64,000 bases of DNA from Rhizobium sp. NXC24. Lineage in GTDB: Bacteria; Pseudomonadota; Alphaproteobacteria; Rhizobiales; Rhizobiaceae. Location: NCBI RefSeq assembly GCF_002944315.1, contig NZ_CP024311.1:3324501-3388500 (forward strand), given 5' to 3'. Positions 39,799-49,150 of this stretch are shown here, in pieces (the first letter of the stretch is position 1; the number at the start of each line of letters is the position of its first letter). The notes under the pieces were generated by a model, which was given only the letters and a program-made list of their open reading frames with translations, ran no database searches and was not told the origin of the DNA. The translations under genes were made by a program, and so were the position numbers.

Positions 39799-40053
39799 TC
39801 GCCCTCAACTCCTTCAGGGATCAAGCCCTTTCGATGGGCCATACAAATCGCAGATCAAAAACCGACACAACGGCTCTTTTGCGACGCAATCACGACCGGC
39901 TTTCGACACGGTTAAAAAGAATGCTACAGCAAGGCCCGACCTTGTGAACGGCCAGGATCGACATATCTGACTGACTGCCATTGAGGCATACACTAAGCCG
40001 CTCGGACAATGAACACTGTGCGACATGGTCTGATCGCACATAGTTCACCCTTC

Positions 40054-40332
40054 CTACTTGCGCTGAAGATGACAGATCTTCACTCGACCACCATGGCCGT
40101 CGCTGCGCCACGCGCATCCTTCCTTCTGTGGTTTGCGGTCGTAAAGATAGATTCTTGCCCGATGTTTGCTGTCGAAGGTCTGGTTGGAAAAGTCATGGCC
40201 GCCTATGTGGACATTTTTGCCGAGTCGCACCTCGCCGGCGGCGGCAGGCACCAGCGTTGCGACAAGAAGGGTGGCGGCCAGGATAGACGCACCATATGAC
40301 CTGACGGCGACAGCGAGATCGAACGATTTCAT
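40054..40332 (-). CDS. Small secreted hypothetical protein
   Basis: This 92-residue protein starts at ATG 40332, with AAGGGGA eight bases upstream. The signal peptide (SYGASILAATLLVATLVPAAA) is followed by a basic mature domain of about 55 residues with two Cys (EGCAWR and KICHLQ). Small, basic and exported, it may be disulfide-bonded. I know of no function or family. Frames upstream to 40509 look non-coding. The next gene on this strand is soxB but is separated by 255 bp. Confidence 0.62.
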   Translation of the reverse strand: MKSFDLAVAVRSYGASILAATLLVATLVPAAAGEVRLGKNVHIGGHDFSNQTFDSKHRARIYLYDRKPQKEGCAWRSDGHGGRVKICHLQRK

Positions 40333-40627
40333 AAAGCGATTCCCCTTAACGCCGGATAACCACCGAAACCAGGCGGTTCGGCAGCGGGTGGAAATGACCA
40401 GGGCCTCAAATCTCACATAAGCACGCCCGAGGCGACATCGCGGGCTCACTTCAGGCTCGACAAAGCGCTTTTTCCTCTGCAAACTCACGATCTGGCTAGA
40501 CTTTGACAAACCGATCTGCTATCTCGCCTTACCAATCGCAAGGCTGCGGCCGCGCGAACGTTATTGTTTTGCCTCCTGGTGCTGCAGTCGCCGCTGGCAT
40601 CAACCAAACCAAAGGAACGTGATTCTC

Positions 40628-40840
40628 GTGCAGGTACTTGTCCGCGATAACAATGTCGATCAGGCTCTCCGCGCTCTCAAGAAGAAGATGCAGCGCGAAG
40701 GCATTTTCCGCGAAATGAAGATGCGCGACTATTACGAAAAGCCGTCGCAGAAGCGTGCTCGCGAGAAGGCTGAAGCTGTTCGTCGCGTTCGCAAGCTGGC
40801 ACGCAAGCGCGCACAGCGCGAAGGTCTGGTCGCACGCTAA
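40628..40840 (+). CDS. rpsU: 30S ribosomal protein S21
   Basis: This is a 70-residue basic protein with the canonical S21 sequence ([20 protein letters not shown], ending [11 protein letters not shown]). S21 binds the 30S platform near the anti-Shine-Dalgarno and helps initiation. The GTG at 40628 gives the usual start; AAGGA lies 11 bases upstream. Single-gene unit ending in a terminator. Confidence 0.96.
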   Translation: MQVLVRDNNVDQALRALKKKMQREGIFREMKMRDYYEKPSQKRAREKAEAVRRVRKLARKRAQREGLVAR

Positions 40841-40874
40841 TCGTCGTTTTTTCGACGTTTTCAGATGCATGTCT

Positions 40875-40906
40875 GGCGGGGGCGAGTCGTTCGCCGCCGC
40901 CTTTTT
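40875..40906 (+). terminator. Rho-independent terminator of rpsU
   Basis: GGCGGGGGCGA pairs with TCGCCGCCGCC around GTCGT and is followed by TTTTT. A smaller CGTCG-T6-CGACG hairpin precedes it. Confidence 0.85.
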
Positions 40907-40956
40907 GATTTATTCTCCGGGCAAACGGAATTTATCAAAACAGCCTGATATAACGC

Positions 40957-41853
40957 ATGGGGAAAGCGAACCCGATAATGGCAATCACGACGTCCAAACA
41001 GTTCCGCACTTCGAAACTGTCTTTTTTTGTTTCGAAGCGCGCTGCTGCCGTACCCGCTTTGGCTCTTCTCACTGCAATCGGCCTTTCCGGCTGCCAGACC
41101 GCCTCCACCGATACGGTGATCCGCATCGACAAGGCGCAGGGTTCTTCGGAAAACATTGCCTCGCTGACCTCGGTCATCAATGCCAATCCGCAGGATCCGG
41201 AAGGCTATAACGTCCGCGGCACGGCCTATGGCCGCGGCGGCGAATTCAGCCGCGCCCTTGCAGACTTCAACCAGGCGATCCAGCTCAATCCGAAGTTCTA
41301 TCAGGCCTACGCCAATCGCGCGCTCATCTATCGCAACATGGGCAAGCTGCCGGAAGCGGTCGCCGACTATAACGCCGCGCTGCAGATCAACTCCAATTAT
41401 GACGTCGCCTATATCGGCCGCGGCAACCTCTATCGTCAGTCCGGCCGCGACAACGACGCTTTCAACGATTATTCCAAGGCGATCAGCCTCGGCACGACGG
41501 ATGGCCGCGCCTATAACGGCCGTGGTGTGATCTACCAGAAGCGTAATCAGCAGGATAAGGCGATCGACGACTTCTCCAAGGCGATCTCGCTGTCGCCGAA
41601 TTCGCCCGAGCCCTATAACAGCCGCGGCATCTCCTATCTCGCGCAGAACGACGACGACAACGCGTTTGCCGATTTCAACCACGCGATCGACCTCAACAAT
41701 AAGGTCGCCGAATCCTGGGCCAACCAGGCTTTCGTTTATGAGCGCCGTGGCGATAAGGCCAAAGCCCGCCGTTCCTACCAGCACGCCGTCAACCTCGACC
41801 CGTCCTACCAGCCGGCCAAGGACGGCCTGGCACGCGTCGGGGCAGGCGCCTAA
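40957..41853 (+). CDS. TPR-repeat lipoprotein (NlpI-like)
   Basis: This is a protein of about 298 residues with an N-terminal lipoprotein signal; the lipobox LSGC ends near residue 46, so the mature protein is anchored by lipid. About six tetratricopeptide repeats cover residues 75-290 (for example GYNVRGTAYGRGGEFSRALADFNQAI, with similar 34-residue units after). TPR lipoproteins such as NlpI assist peptidoglycan hydrolase turnover. The second ATG at 40978 (MAITTSKQ) may be the real start, since the first gives a long hydrophilic leader. Confidence 0.83.
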   Translation: MGKANPIMAITTSKQFRTSKLSFFVSKRAAAVPALALLTAIGLSGCQTASTDTVIRIDKAQGSSENIASLTSVINANPQDPEGYNVRGTAYGRGGEFSRALADFNQAIQLNPKFYQAYANRALIYRNMGKLPEAVADYNAALQINSNYDVAYIGRGNLYRQSGRDNDAFNDYSKAISLGTTDGRAYNGRGVIYQKRNQQDKAIDDFSKAISLSPNSPEPYNSRGISYLAQNDDDNAFADFNHAIDLNNKVAESWANQAFVYERRGDKAKARRSYQHAVNLDPSYQPAKDGLARVGAGA

Positions 41854-41860
41854 AATAGTT

Positions 41861-41889
41861 GCAAGAAAAGCGCATGGCGCTTTTCTTGC
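41861..41889 (+). terminator. Rho-independent terminator after the TPR gene
   Basis: The perfect 13-base arms GCAAGAAAAGCGC and GCGCTTTTCTTGC surround ATG. A second GCCGCC/GGCGGC stem with TTTTCTTT follows near 41913-41948. Confidence 0.8.
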
Positions 41890-42005
41890 CACAAGTGCCT
41901 GAGAACAACAGTGGGCCGCCGTGCGATCATCCGCCCGGCGGCTTTTCTTTGCGCTGTTGAACGCATAGTCTCCCCCCGACCCCACATTCGGATAAGAGAC
42001 GCGGC

Positions 42006-43085
42006 ATGCCTTCTCAAGAAATCATCGTCATCGGCGCCGGCATTATCGGCGCCTCCATCGCCTGGCATTTGGCGCGCAAGGGTGCACGCGTGACCGTGAT
42101 CGCGGCAAAGCCCGGAGGCGAGGCGACGCCCAGCTCTTTCGCCTGGATCAACGCGAGCTGGGGCAATCCCGAATTCTACTTCCATTTCCGTCGCCGCTCG
42201 ATGGCGGAATGGTCGCGGCTGGCGGCTGACCTTCCCGACCTGCCGCTTTCCTGGTGCGGCGGGCTCTGCTGGGATCTGCCGGAAGCCGAATTGGAGGCCT
42301 ATGCCGCGCGGCAGGGCGGCTGGGGCTACGGCCTGCGGCAGGTCGATCGCGAAACAAGCGCCGCCCTCGAACCTCACCTCGCCGATCCGCCCACTTTTGC
42401 GCTGCATGTCGCCGAAGAAGGCGCTGTCGAGCCGGTTGCCGCCGCCAATTTGCTGTTGGAAGATGCCGCCCGTCATGGCGCAACGCTGTCCTATGGCATG
42501 GAAGCCAGACGGCTCCTGCGGGAGAACGGCAGGATCACGGGCGTTGAAACGGCGGATGGAGTGCTGCTTGCCGATCATGTGGTTCTCGCCGCCGGTGCCG
42601 GCACCGCAGCACTTGCTGCGTCCGTCGGCATCGATGTGCCGATCGAAACGCCGCCGGGCCTCATCGTTCATTCCCGCCCTGCTCCCCGGCTGCTGAACGG
42701 CCTCGTCATGGCGCCGGAGCTGCACATGCGCCAGACGATGGAAGGCAGGATCATTGCCGGCACCGATTTCGGCGGTACCGATCCGGGCGAGAAACCGCAG
42801 CAGGCGGCTGACGAACTCTTCGCCAAGGTCAAAACCATGCTGCGTGGCGGCGACGAGCTCGAACTCGATTTTTATACGGTTGGCTATCGTCCGACCCCGA
42901 AAGACGGTTTCCCGATCATCGGCGGTGTCGATGCAGCTCCGGGCCTCTATCTTGCCGTGTTGCATTCCGGTGTGACGCTGGCGCCGCTCGTCGGATCGGT
43001 TGCGGCAGCAGAGATCCTCAGTGGCGATCCCGATCCTCAGCTCGCGCCATTTCGCCTGTCGCGATTCGCGCCGACAAGTGACTGA
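42006..43085 (+). CDS. FAD-dependent amino acid oxidase-like oxidoreductase (DAO family)
   Basis: This is a 359-residue flavoprotein. The N-terminal Rossmann motif is IIVIGAGIIGASIAWHLARKG, and the C-terminal FAD motif is LAVLHSGVTLAPLVG. PSSFAWINASWGNPEFYF is the conserved second stretch. The DAO superfamily oxidises D-amino acids, glycine derivatives or N-methyl amino acids. The substrate is not predictable, and the sox operon 2 kb away may be coincidence. GGATAAGAGACGCGGC precedes the start, a modest ribosome site. Confidence 0.84.
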   Translation: MPSQEIIVIGAGIIGASIAWHLARKGARVTVIAAKPGGEATPSSFAWINASWGNPEFYFHFRRRSMAEWSRLAADLPDLPLSWCGGLCWDLPEAELEAYAARQGGWGYGLRQVDRETSAALEPHLADPPTFALHVAEEGAVEPVAAANLLLEDAARHGATLSYGMEARRLLRENGRITGVETADGVLLADHVVLAAGAGTAALAASVGIDVPIETPPGLIVHSRPAPRLLNGLVMAPELHMRQTMEGRIIAGTDFGGTDPGEKPQQAADELFAKVKTMLRGGDELELDFYTVGYRPTPKDGFPIIGGVDAAPGLYLAVLHSGVTLAPLVGSVAAAEILSGDPDPQLAPFRLSRFAPTSD

Positions 43086-43326
43086 CTCATGGATCTCAAC
43101 TTTAAGCCTATGCCACTCGCGTCCAAAGTGTCTGGTATCACTTACGATTTAACTGCGATGACTTTTCATATGTTGCAACGCAATTTACCGGGCCCTAACA
43201 TGGCCCTTTCGAGAGCATGCTGCTCGGGTAAAAGCATGGGGGCGCTCGACATGGTGATCAAGACCGATATTCCCGCTTTGGTAGACGCTTTTTATTTTAA
43301 TGGTGGTCCGATCGGTTGATCGCGTC

Positions 43327-44991
43327 ATGAGAAAGCCGCCGCGTTTCCCAAAGGCTTCGATTGGGGCCTATCTGATCGCCATAGCATTGGCGATCGCTTT
43401 GCCGATTCTGGCTTTCGTGGCATTGCTGCTGGTTCAGCTCGAAAGCAACGAACGCGATGTGCTGAAGCGCGATACGGTTCAAGACGCCCAGGCATTGGCG
43501 CGCACCATCGACCGGCAACTGCAGGACATGGCGACGACCCTGCGACTGCTTTCCTCCTCGCCGGAACTGGAGCGCAACGACATCGCCACCTTCTTCGACC
43601 GGACAGAGACGGTGCTGCGCACCGATTCGCTTTTCGTCCTGCTTTTGGACAAGGACGGTCAGATGCGGCTGAACACGCGCTGGCCGCTGAGCAAGCCGCT
43701 CGGCAAGACTGGCAATCTGGCCGCCTTGCAATCGGCACTCAATTCGGGCCGCATCGAGGCTTCGGACGTCTTTATCGGATCAGTCATCCACCGCTGGGTC
43801 TATAATGTCACCCTGCCGCTCGATCATTCGCCGGCCGGTGCGGCCCTTGCCATGACGCAGGATGCCGATGAACTCGCCAAGCTCGTGACGACCGATGCCC
43901 TTGCGCCCGGCTGGTCGGCTGCGGTCATCGACAGCTCCGGCCATATCGTTGCCGCCAGCGGCCCTGCCAATCATTCCCCTGGCGACGCGTTCAACAAGGA
44001 TATCCTGCCGAAACTGATTGCCTCGAGCGGCGTCTATCAGGATGAGAAGGTCCTGCCACACTCGCTGCTCGGCTATGCGCAAATTCCGGGCTGGTCGTGG
44101 AAAGCCGTGGTCTGGGGGCCTATCGCATCCGCGCAGGCTTCGCTGATGAGCACCTGGCGCTTCCTGATCTATGGTGGCGTCACCCTGTTGCTGATCGCGG
44201 TGATTGCGGTTTATGCGCTGGCCCGACAGGTGCGCACTACCATCCAGAGCATCGCCGACATGGCGGACCGCATGGGCCGGGGCGAGATTGTTTCGCCGAT
44301 CGAGACCAGTGTGATCGAGGCCAATCAGATGGCCATGGCGCTTTCCAACGCATCCTTCGATCGCAGCGAAACGGAGGACAGGCTGCATTTCGTCATGCAT
44401 GAGCTCGTTCATCGCACCAAGAACCTGCTCGCGCTTGCCCAGGCAATGACCCGTCAGCTCGCCCGGCAGACCGACAGCGTCGACACCTTTCAGCGCGCGG
44501 TCGCCGACCGGCTGGAAGGCCTGGCGCGCTCGATCGAAGTCCTGACCAGCGAACAATGGTCCGGCGTGTCGCTGCGGCGGGTGATCGACATTCATCTGGC
44601 CACCTTCCTGCAAGGACCGCAACAACTCGATATCAAGGGCAGGGATTTCCTGCTCAAGCCGGAGGCGGTGCAGAATCTCGGCTTGATTCTGCACGAGCTG
44701 GCGACGAATTCGGTGAAATACGGCGCTCTGTCCGCTCCCGAAGGGAAGATCACCATCGAATGGACGAGCGCCGACGGCGAGATCGGGCAGATGATCAGGC
44801 TCATCTGGACGGAAAGCGGCGGCCCGATCGTCAAAGCGCCGACCATTACGGGCTTTGGCACAACCGTCACCAAGGCGCATGCCGCCGCCGCCTTCAGCGG
44901 CACAGTCGAGATCGACTTCCGTCCGACAGGCCTCGTTTGGGTGCTGAATGCTGTGCGCAGCACCATGGAGCGTGAGCGCGAACGAAACTAG
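43327..44991 (+). CDS. HWE-family sensor histidine kinase
   Basis: This is a protein of about 554 residues. A transmembrane segment lies at about 10-35, an extracytoplasmic sensor region at about 40-270, a second transmembrane segment at about 275-300 and a HAMP-like linker. The HWE kinase domain follows, with the phospho-accepting His362 in MHELVHRTKNLLALAQAM. The N box is LHELATNSVKYGALS and the WxE motif is LIWTESGG. HWE kinases are the usual partners of PhyR-type response regulators in the alphaproteobacterial general-stress pathway. ATG 43300 is an alternative start. No receiver gene lies beside it, but the next gene has an EcfG-like promoter. Confidence 0.85.
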   Translation: MRKPPRFPKASIGAYLIAIALAIALPILAFVALLLVQLESNERDVLKRDTVQDAQALARTIDRQLQDMATTLRLLSSSPELERNDIATFFDRTETVLRTDSLFVLLLDKDGQMRLNTRWPLSKPLGKTGNLAALQSALNSGRIEASDVFIGSVIHRWVYNVTLPLDHSPAGAALAMTQDADELAKLVTTDALAPGWSAAVIDSSGHIVAASGPANHSPGDAFNKDILPKLIASSGVYQDEKVLPHSLLGYAQIPGWSWKAVVWGPIASAQASLMSTWRFLIYGGVTLLLIAVIAVYALARQVRTTIQSIADMADRMGRGEIVSPIETSVIEANQMAMALSNASFDRSETEDRLHFVMHELVHRTKNLLALAQAMTRQLARQTDSVDTFQRAVADRLEGLARSIEVLTSEQWSGVSLRRVIDIHLATFLQGPQQLDIKGRDFLLKPEAVQNLGLILHELATNSVKYGALSAPEGKITIEWTSADGEIGQMIRLIWTESGGPIVKAPTITGFGTTVTKAHAAAAFSGTVEIDFRPTGLVWVLNAVRSTMERERERN

Positions 44992-45010
44992 CTGGCCCCC
45001 GACTCCGCCC

Positions 45011-45035
45011 GGAACATTCCACCGCAGGAGCCGTT
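45011..45035 (+). promoter_or_regulatory. EcfG (RpoE2)-type general-stress promoter
   Basis: GGAAC at 45011-45015, 16 bases, CGTT at 45032-45035, 37 bases before the ATG of the DUF992 gene. Exact consensus match. Confidence 0.72.
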
Positions 45036-45072
45036 CCAATTTCATCATTGGTCAATCCAGAGGAGAAAGACC

Positions 45073-45555
45073 ATGCTGAAACACATTCTCCTGGCATCCG
45101 CAGCACTGTCCTTTGCTGTATGGGCTGCGCCCGCAACGTCCGCCGACTACGCTACTCTCGGCAGGCTCACCTGCACGTCGAAGGGGTCGACGGGCATGAT
45201 CATCATGTCGCAGAAGAACCTGATGTGCATTTTTGAGCCGAGCGGCGGCGGGGCGCCTGCACGTTACGCCGGCATGATCCAGAAATATGGCGTCGATCTC
45301 GGCATTACCGGCCGCAGCGTCATGGTCTGGGTTGTGCTTGCTAAAACCGGCACACCATTCAGCGATATCGCGCTGGCCGGCGAATATTACGGCGTCGGCG
45401 CCGATGCCAGCGTTGCAGCCGGAGGCGGCGCCAAGGTCATCGCTGGCGGCACCAACCGGGCTTTCATGCTGCAACCTCTCAACGTCCAGGCCCAGGAAGG
45501 CGTCAACGTCGCCATTGGCGTCGAGAAAATGACGCTGGCACCCGCTTCGATTTGA
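45073..45555 (+). CDS. DUF992 family secreted protein
   Basis: This is a 160-residue protein with a signal peptide (MLKHILLASAALSFAVWAAPATSA). The mature part begins DYATLGRLTCTSKGSTGMII and contains a second Cys in LMCIFEPSGGG; this Cys pair is typical of DUF992. The function is unknown, and many members sit in stress or envelope contexts. AGAGGAG precedes the ATG. The EcfG-like promoter in the gap after the HWE kinase gene suggests expression under general stress. A bidirectional terminator separates it from the convergent pnt genes. Confidence 0.85.
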   Translation: MLKHILLASAALSFAVWAAPATSADYATLGRLTCTSKGSTGMIIMSQKNLMCIFEPSGGGAPARYAGMIQKYGVDLGITGRSVMVWVVLAKTGTPFSDIALAGEYYGVGADASVAAGGGAKVIAGGTNRAFMLQPLNVQAQEGVNVAIGVEKMTLAPASI

Positions 45556-45567
45556 GAAAGACAAGTT

Positions 45568-45591
45568 GGGGCGATTCTCGCAAATCGCCCC
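45568..45591. terminator. Bidirectional hairpin between DUF992 and pntB
   Basis: The nine-base arms GGGGCGATT and AATCGCCCC surround CTCGCA, between two convergent genes. No long T run. Confidence 0.6.
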
Positions 45592-45649
45592 TATGCCGGA
45601 CCTTCAAGTCTCTCAGATCCTGAAATCTTCCCACCGGGAAGATGGAAGC

Positions 45650-47047
45650 TCACTCGTTCATCGCCTTGACGATCTCCTCGGTGACCTTTTTGGCGTCCCC
45701 GAGCAGCATCATCGTGCCGTCCTTGTAGAACAGCGTGTTGTCGATACCAGCATAGCCGGAACCAAGAGAACGTTTGACGAAGAGGCAGGTCTTAGCCTTG
45801 TCGACGTCAAGGATCGGCATGCCGTAGATCGGCGACGTCTTGTCGTCACGTGCAGCCGGATTGGTGACGTCGTTGGCGCCGATGACATAGGCGACATCGG
45901 CCTGGGCAAATTCCGAATTGATATCTTCCAGCTCAAAGACCTCGTCATAAGGAACATTGGCCTCGGCAAGCAGCACATTCATGTGTCCCGGCATGCGGCC
46001 GGCGACGGGATGAATGGCGTATTTCACGTCGACGCCGTTCGCCTTCAGCTTGTCGGCCATTTCGCGCAGCGCATGTTGGGCCTGCGCAACCGCCATGCCA
46101 TAGCCCGGCACGATGATGACCTTCGAGGCGTTGGCCATCAGGTAGGCGGCATCCTCAGCCGAGCCGAGCTTCACCGTCTTGTCACTATTGTCGGCGCCGC
46201 TGGACGCCGTTTCGCCGCCGAATCCTCCGAGGATGACGGAGATGAAGGAACGGTTCATGCCCTTGCACATGATATAGCTGAGGATGGCACCCGAGGAGCC
46301 GACCAGAGCACCGGTGATGATCAGCGCCAGATTGCCGAGCGTGAAACCGATGCCGGCCGCCGCCCAGCCGGAATAGGAGTTCAGCATCGATACGACGACG
46401 GGCATGTCGGCGCCGCCGATCGGCACGATCAGCAACACGCCGAGCGCCAGAGCCAGGGCGACGATCGCCCAGAAATTGAAGTGGCTTTCGCTGACCGCCA
46501 GGCCGAAGATGAAAAACAGGATAAGCGCCAGCAGCACGGCGTTGATGATATGCCGGTTGGGCAACAGGATCGGCTTGCCGGACATGCGGCCGTCGAGCTT
46601 CAGGAAGGCGATGATCGAGCCGGTGAAGGTCAGCGCACCGATAGCGACGCCGATCGCCATTTCGATGCGCGCTTCCGTATGGATATGCCCGATTTCGCCT
46701 ATGCCAAAGGACGACGGCGTATAGAGTGCCGCGGCGGCGACGAGCACAGCGGCCAGACCGACCAGCGAATGGAAACCGGCAACGAGTTGCGGCATCGACG
46801 TCATCGGAATGACGCGGGCGATATAGGCCCCTGCCCCGCCGCCGATGGCAAGGCCGAGAACGATCAGCACGAAGCCGCCGAAGGAGGGTGTGGCGAGAAC
46901 CAGCGTCGTGGCGATGGCGATGCCCATGCCGACCATGCCGTAGAGATTACCGCGGCGGCTGGTGGCCGGATGCGACAGGCCGCGCAGCGCCAGGATGAAC
47001 AGCACGCCGGAGACGAGATAGAGGAAGGCCGCGATATTGCTCAGCAT
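45650..47047 (-). CDS. pntB: NAD(P) transhydrogenase subunit beta
   Basis: This is a 465-residue membrane subunit. About eight or nine transmembrane helices occupy residues 1-260, then the NADP(H)-binding domain III begins (VIIVPGYGMAVAQAQHAL) with GANDVTNPAARDD. With PntAA and PntAB it uses proton entry to drive hydride transfer from NADH to NADP+, a main source of NADPH. The ATG at 47047 is seven bases after pntAB's stop; the frame upstream to 47200 overlaps pntAB and is a shadow. Confidence 0.95.
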   Translation of the reverse strand: MLSNIAAFLYLVSGVLFILALRGLSHPATSRRGNLYGMVGMGIAIATTLVLATPSFGGFVLIVLGLAIGGGAGAYIARVIPMTSMPQLVAGFHSLVGLAAVLVAAAALYTPSSFGIGEIGHIHTEARIEMAIGVAIGALTFTGSIIAFLKLDGRMSGKPILLPNRHIINAVLLALILFFIFGLAVSESHFNFWAIVALALALGVLLIVPIGGADMPVVVSMLNSYSGWAAAGIGFTLGNLALIITGALVGSSGAILSYIMCKGMNRSFISVILGGFGGETASSGADNSDKTVKLGSAEDAAYLMANASKVIIVPGYGMAVAQAQHALREMADKLKANGVDVKYAIHPVAGRMPGHMNVLLAEANVPYDEVFELEDINSEFAQADVAYVIGANDVTNPAARDDKTSPIYGMPILDVDKAKTCLFVKRSLGSGYAGIDNTLFYKDGTMMLLGDAKKVTEEIVKAMNE

Positions 47048-47054
47048 GCCGCCC

Positions 47055-47453
47055 TCACTTGTCTTTCTTCTTGTACATCGCCAGCATGCGCTGGGTGACA
47101 AGGAAGCCGCCGACGATATTGACCGAGACGAGCACCAGCGCCACGAAGCCGAAACCGGTGGCAAGCCCGCTGGCGGAAATGCCGACCGCCAGAAGCGCAC
47201 CGACGACGATGACCGAGGAAATCGCGTTCGTTACGGCCATCAGCGGCGTATGCAGGGCGGGAGTCACCGACCACACCACGTAATAACCGACGAAGATCGC
47301 CAATACGAAGATCGCCAGTTGGAACACGAAGGGATCAATCGCGCCGCCGGAGATGGCGCTGACGGATTCCGGAGCCTGCGCGGCAGCGGTCGTCACAGCG
47401 GCAACGGCGTCGTTCAATTTCTGGAGCGCCTGATCCATCGCTTGGCTGGCCAT
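47055..47453 (-). CDS. pntAB: NAD(P) transhydrogenase subunit alpha part 2
   Basis: This 132-residue protein carries the membrane part of the alpha subunit with three or four transmembrane helices (FVFQLAIFVLAIFVGYYVVW and following). In E. coli it is fused to the NAD-binding part, but alphaproteobacteria split it. It is separated by one base or less from pntAA and by seven from pntB, so all three form one operon. Confidence 0.94.
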   Translation of the reverse strand: MASQAMDQALQKLNDAVAAVTTAAAQAPESVSAISGGAIDPFVFQLAIFVLAIFVGYYVVWSVTPALHTPLMAVTNAISSVIVVGALLAVGISASGLATGFGFVALVLVSVNIVGGFLVTQRMLAMYKKKDK

Positions 47454-48617
47454 CTACAGATCTCCCTTGTTGACCGTCGGCTGATCCGGGTCGACGAAAT
47501 TCGGATGCACGACCTCGCCGCCATCGGTCAGCATCGTCGCCTTGATCAGCTCATCGGCCCGGTTGAGCCCGAGGTTCTTGCTATTCTTGTCGACCATCGT
47601 TTCCAGGAAGGTGACGAGGTTCTTGGCATAGAGCGCGGAGGCACTTGCCGGGATGCGGCCGGCCAGATTGGGATATCCGATCACCTTGACGCCCTCGACA
47701 TCCGCCACGGTCCCGAATTCGACACCCTCGATATTGCCGCCGCGTTCGACGGCGAGGTCGACGGCGACCGCACCGGGGCGCATGGCCTTCAGCATTTCGC
47801 GGCTGACAAGCCGCGGCGCCGGACGGCCGGGGATCAACGCCGTGGTGATGACGATATCCTGCTTGGAGATATGTTCGGCAACCAACGCCGCCTGCTTGAC
47901 CTGATAGTCCTTGGACATCTCCTTGGCATAGCCGCCGGCGGTTTCCGCCGCCTTGAACTCTTCGTCCTCGACGGCCACGAATCTCGCGCCGAGCGAGGCG
48001 ACCTGTTCCTTGGCCGCAGGACGAACATCCGTTGCCGACACCTGCGCGCCCAATCGCCTCGCTGTCGCGATCGCCTGCAGGCCTGCGACGCCGGCACCCA
48101 TGACGAAGACCTTCGCCGCCGGCACGGTGCCGGCCGCCGTCATCATCATTGGCAAGGCCCGGTCATAGACCGCGGCTGCCTCGATCACGGCCTGATAGCC
48201 GGCAAGATTGGCTTGCGATGACAGCACGTCCATCGACTGCGCACGGGTGATGCGCGGCATCAGCTCCATGGAGAAGCTTGTGAGCCCGGCCCGCGCCATG
48301 TCAGCGAGCGCTGCTTCATTGCCATAGGGATCCATGATGGCGATAACGATCGCGCCGCTCTTGTAACCGGCAATCTCTTCGCTCGTCGGCCGGCGCACTT
48401 TGAGAATGACATCGGCGCGCGCAGCATCCCGAGCGGAGCCGATACGCGCGCCGATGGCTTCATATTCATCATCCGGGATGCGCGACAGAGCACCGGCGCC
48501 GGCTTCGACCACAATGTCAAAGCCAAGGCTTTTCATTTTCTTCACCGTTTCGATGGACGCTGCGACACGCGTCTCATCCGCCACGGTCTCCTTGGCGACA
48601 AAAACCAGATTGCCCAA
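47454..48617 (-). CDS. pntAA: NAD(P) transhydrogenase subunit alpha part 1
   Basis: This 387-residue soluble NAD(H)-binding domain I is related to alanine dehydrogenase. The dinucleotide fold has VFVMGAGVAGLQAIATARRLGA (about 165). RPAPRLVSREMLKAMRPGAVAVDLAVERGG follows, the usual signature. The start is probably TTG at 48617 (LGNLVFVAKE), with GAGG eight bases upstream; the GTG codons at 48626 and 48623 sit on or next to that ribosome site. First gene of the pnt operon. Confidence 0.92.
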   Translation of the reverse strand: MGNLVFVAKETVADETRVAASIETVKKMKSLGFDIVVEAGAGALSRIPDDEYEAIGARIGSARDAARADVILKVRRPTSEEIAGYKSGAIVIAIMDPYGNEAALADMARAGLTSFSMELMPRITRAQSMDVLSSQANLAGYQAVIEAAAVYDRALPMMMTAAGTVPAAKVFVMGAGVAGLQAIATARRLGAQVSATDVRPAAKEQVASLGARFVAVEDEEFKAAETAGGYAKEMSKDYQVKQAALVAEHISKQDIVITTALIPGRPAPRLVSREMLKAMRPGAVAVDLAVERGGNIEGVEFGTVADVEGVKVIGYPNLAGRIPASASALYAKNLVTFLETMVDKNSKNLGLNRADELIKATMLTDGGEVVHPNFVDPDQPTVNKGDL

Positions 48618-48743
48618 CGACACCACCTCACGTCAAACGACAGCGCCACTGGATACAGCAGCGCATAGCCTGCAGACCCAGGGCTGAGATTCCATGGAAG
48701 GCGCGGGCCGGACGGCCCTGCATCGATTAGCGCGCTTGAAATA

Positions 48744-48968
48744 TCAGCGCACGAGCATGGTGCCAACGATTGAAAGAACGAAGAAAATAAGCAGACCGCC
48801 AAGGAAGCCGGCATGACCGAAGAAGCCAGCCGCCATCGCTATCATCAACGCGGCGATGATCGCCGATCCGGCCCTGGCGACGAAAAGGAACCCGTGATAG
48901 GTCTTGTCGTGCTCTTTGTAGTCCATAGGAGCACCGGTTTCGACCGGTCCGGCTTGATGTTCGGCCAT
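48744..48968 (-). CDS. Cytochrome aa3 oxidase subunit IV-like small membrane protein
   Basis: This 74-residue protein has a hydrophilic N-terminus (MAEHQAGPVETGAPMDYKEHDKTY) and two transmembrane helices, a pattern of the bacterial aa3-type cytochrome c oxidase subunit IV family (COX4_pro_2). In Rhodobacter the corresponding subunit is not essential for oxidase activity. Here it sits upstream of the pnt operon on the same strand, a common arrangement in rhizobia, away from the main cox genes. Confidence 0.85.
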   Translation of the reverse strand: MAEHQAGPVETGAPMDYKEHDKTYHGFLFVARAGSAIIAALMIAMAAGFFGHAGFLGGLLIFFVLSIVGTMLVR

Positions 48969-49150
48969 GCAAAAATCTCCCCTCTATGCACTCCCCGACC
49001 GGCTTTGCAAATCGCGTGTCGGCTGGAGTTCAGCCTCGAAAGCCGCGGTAGATCCCGAAGAGACACCGCGGCCAAATTTCCTCAATCGAGGGGTTACACA
49101 AAGCGACGAAAAATGCAATGCACGAGAACGCCGCAGCGGCTTGAGAAGGC

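Noticed and set aside
43089..43319. Open frame of 76 codons before the HWE kinase
   Set aside because: No ribosome site, overlaps the kinase gene's possible start, and has poor coding composition; treated as promoter region.
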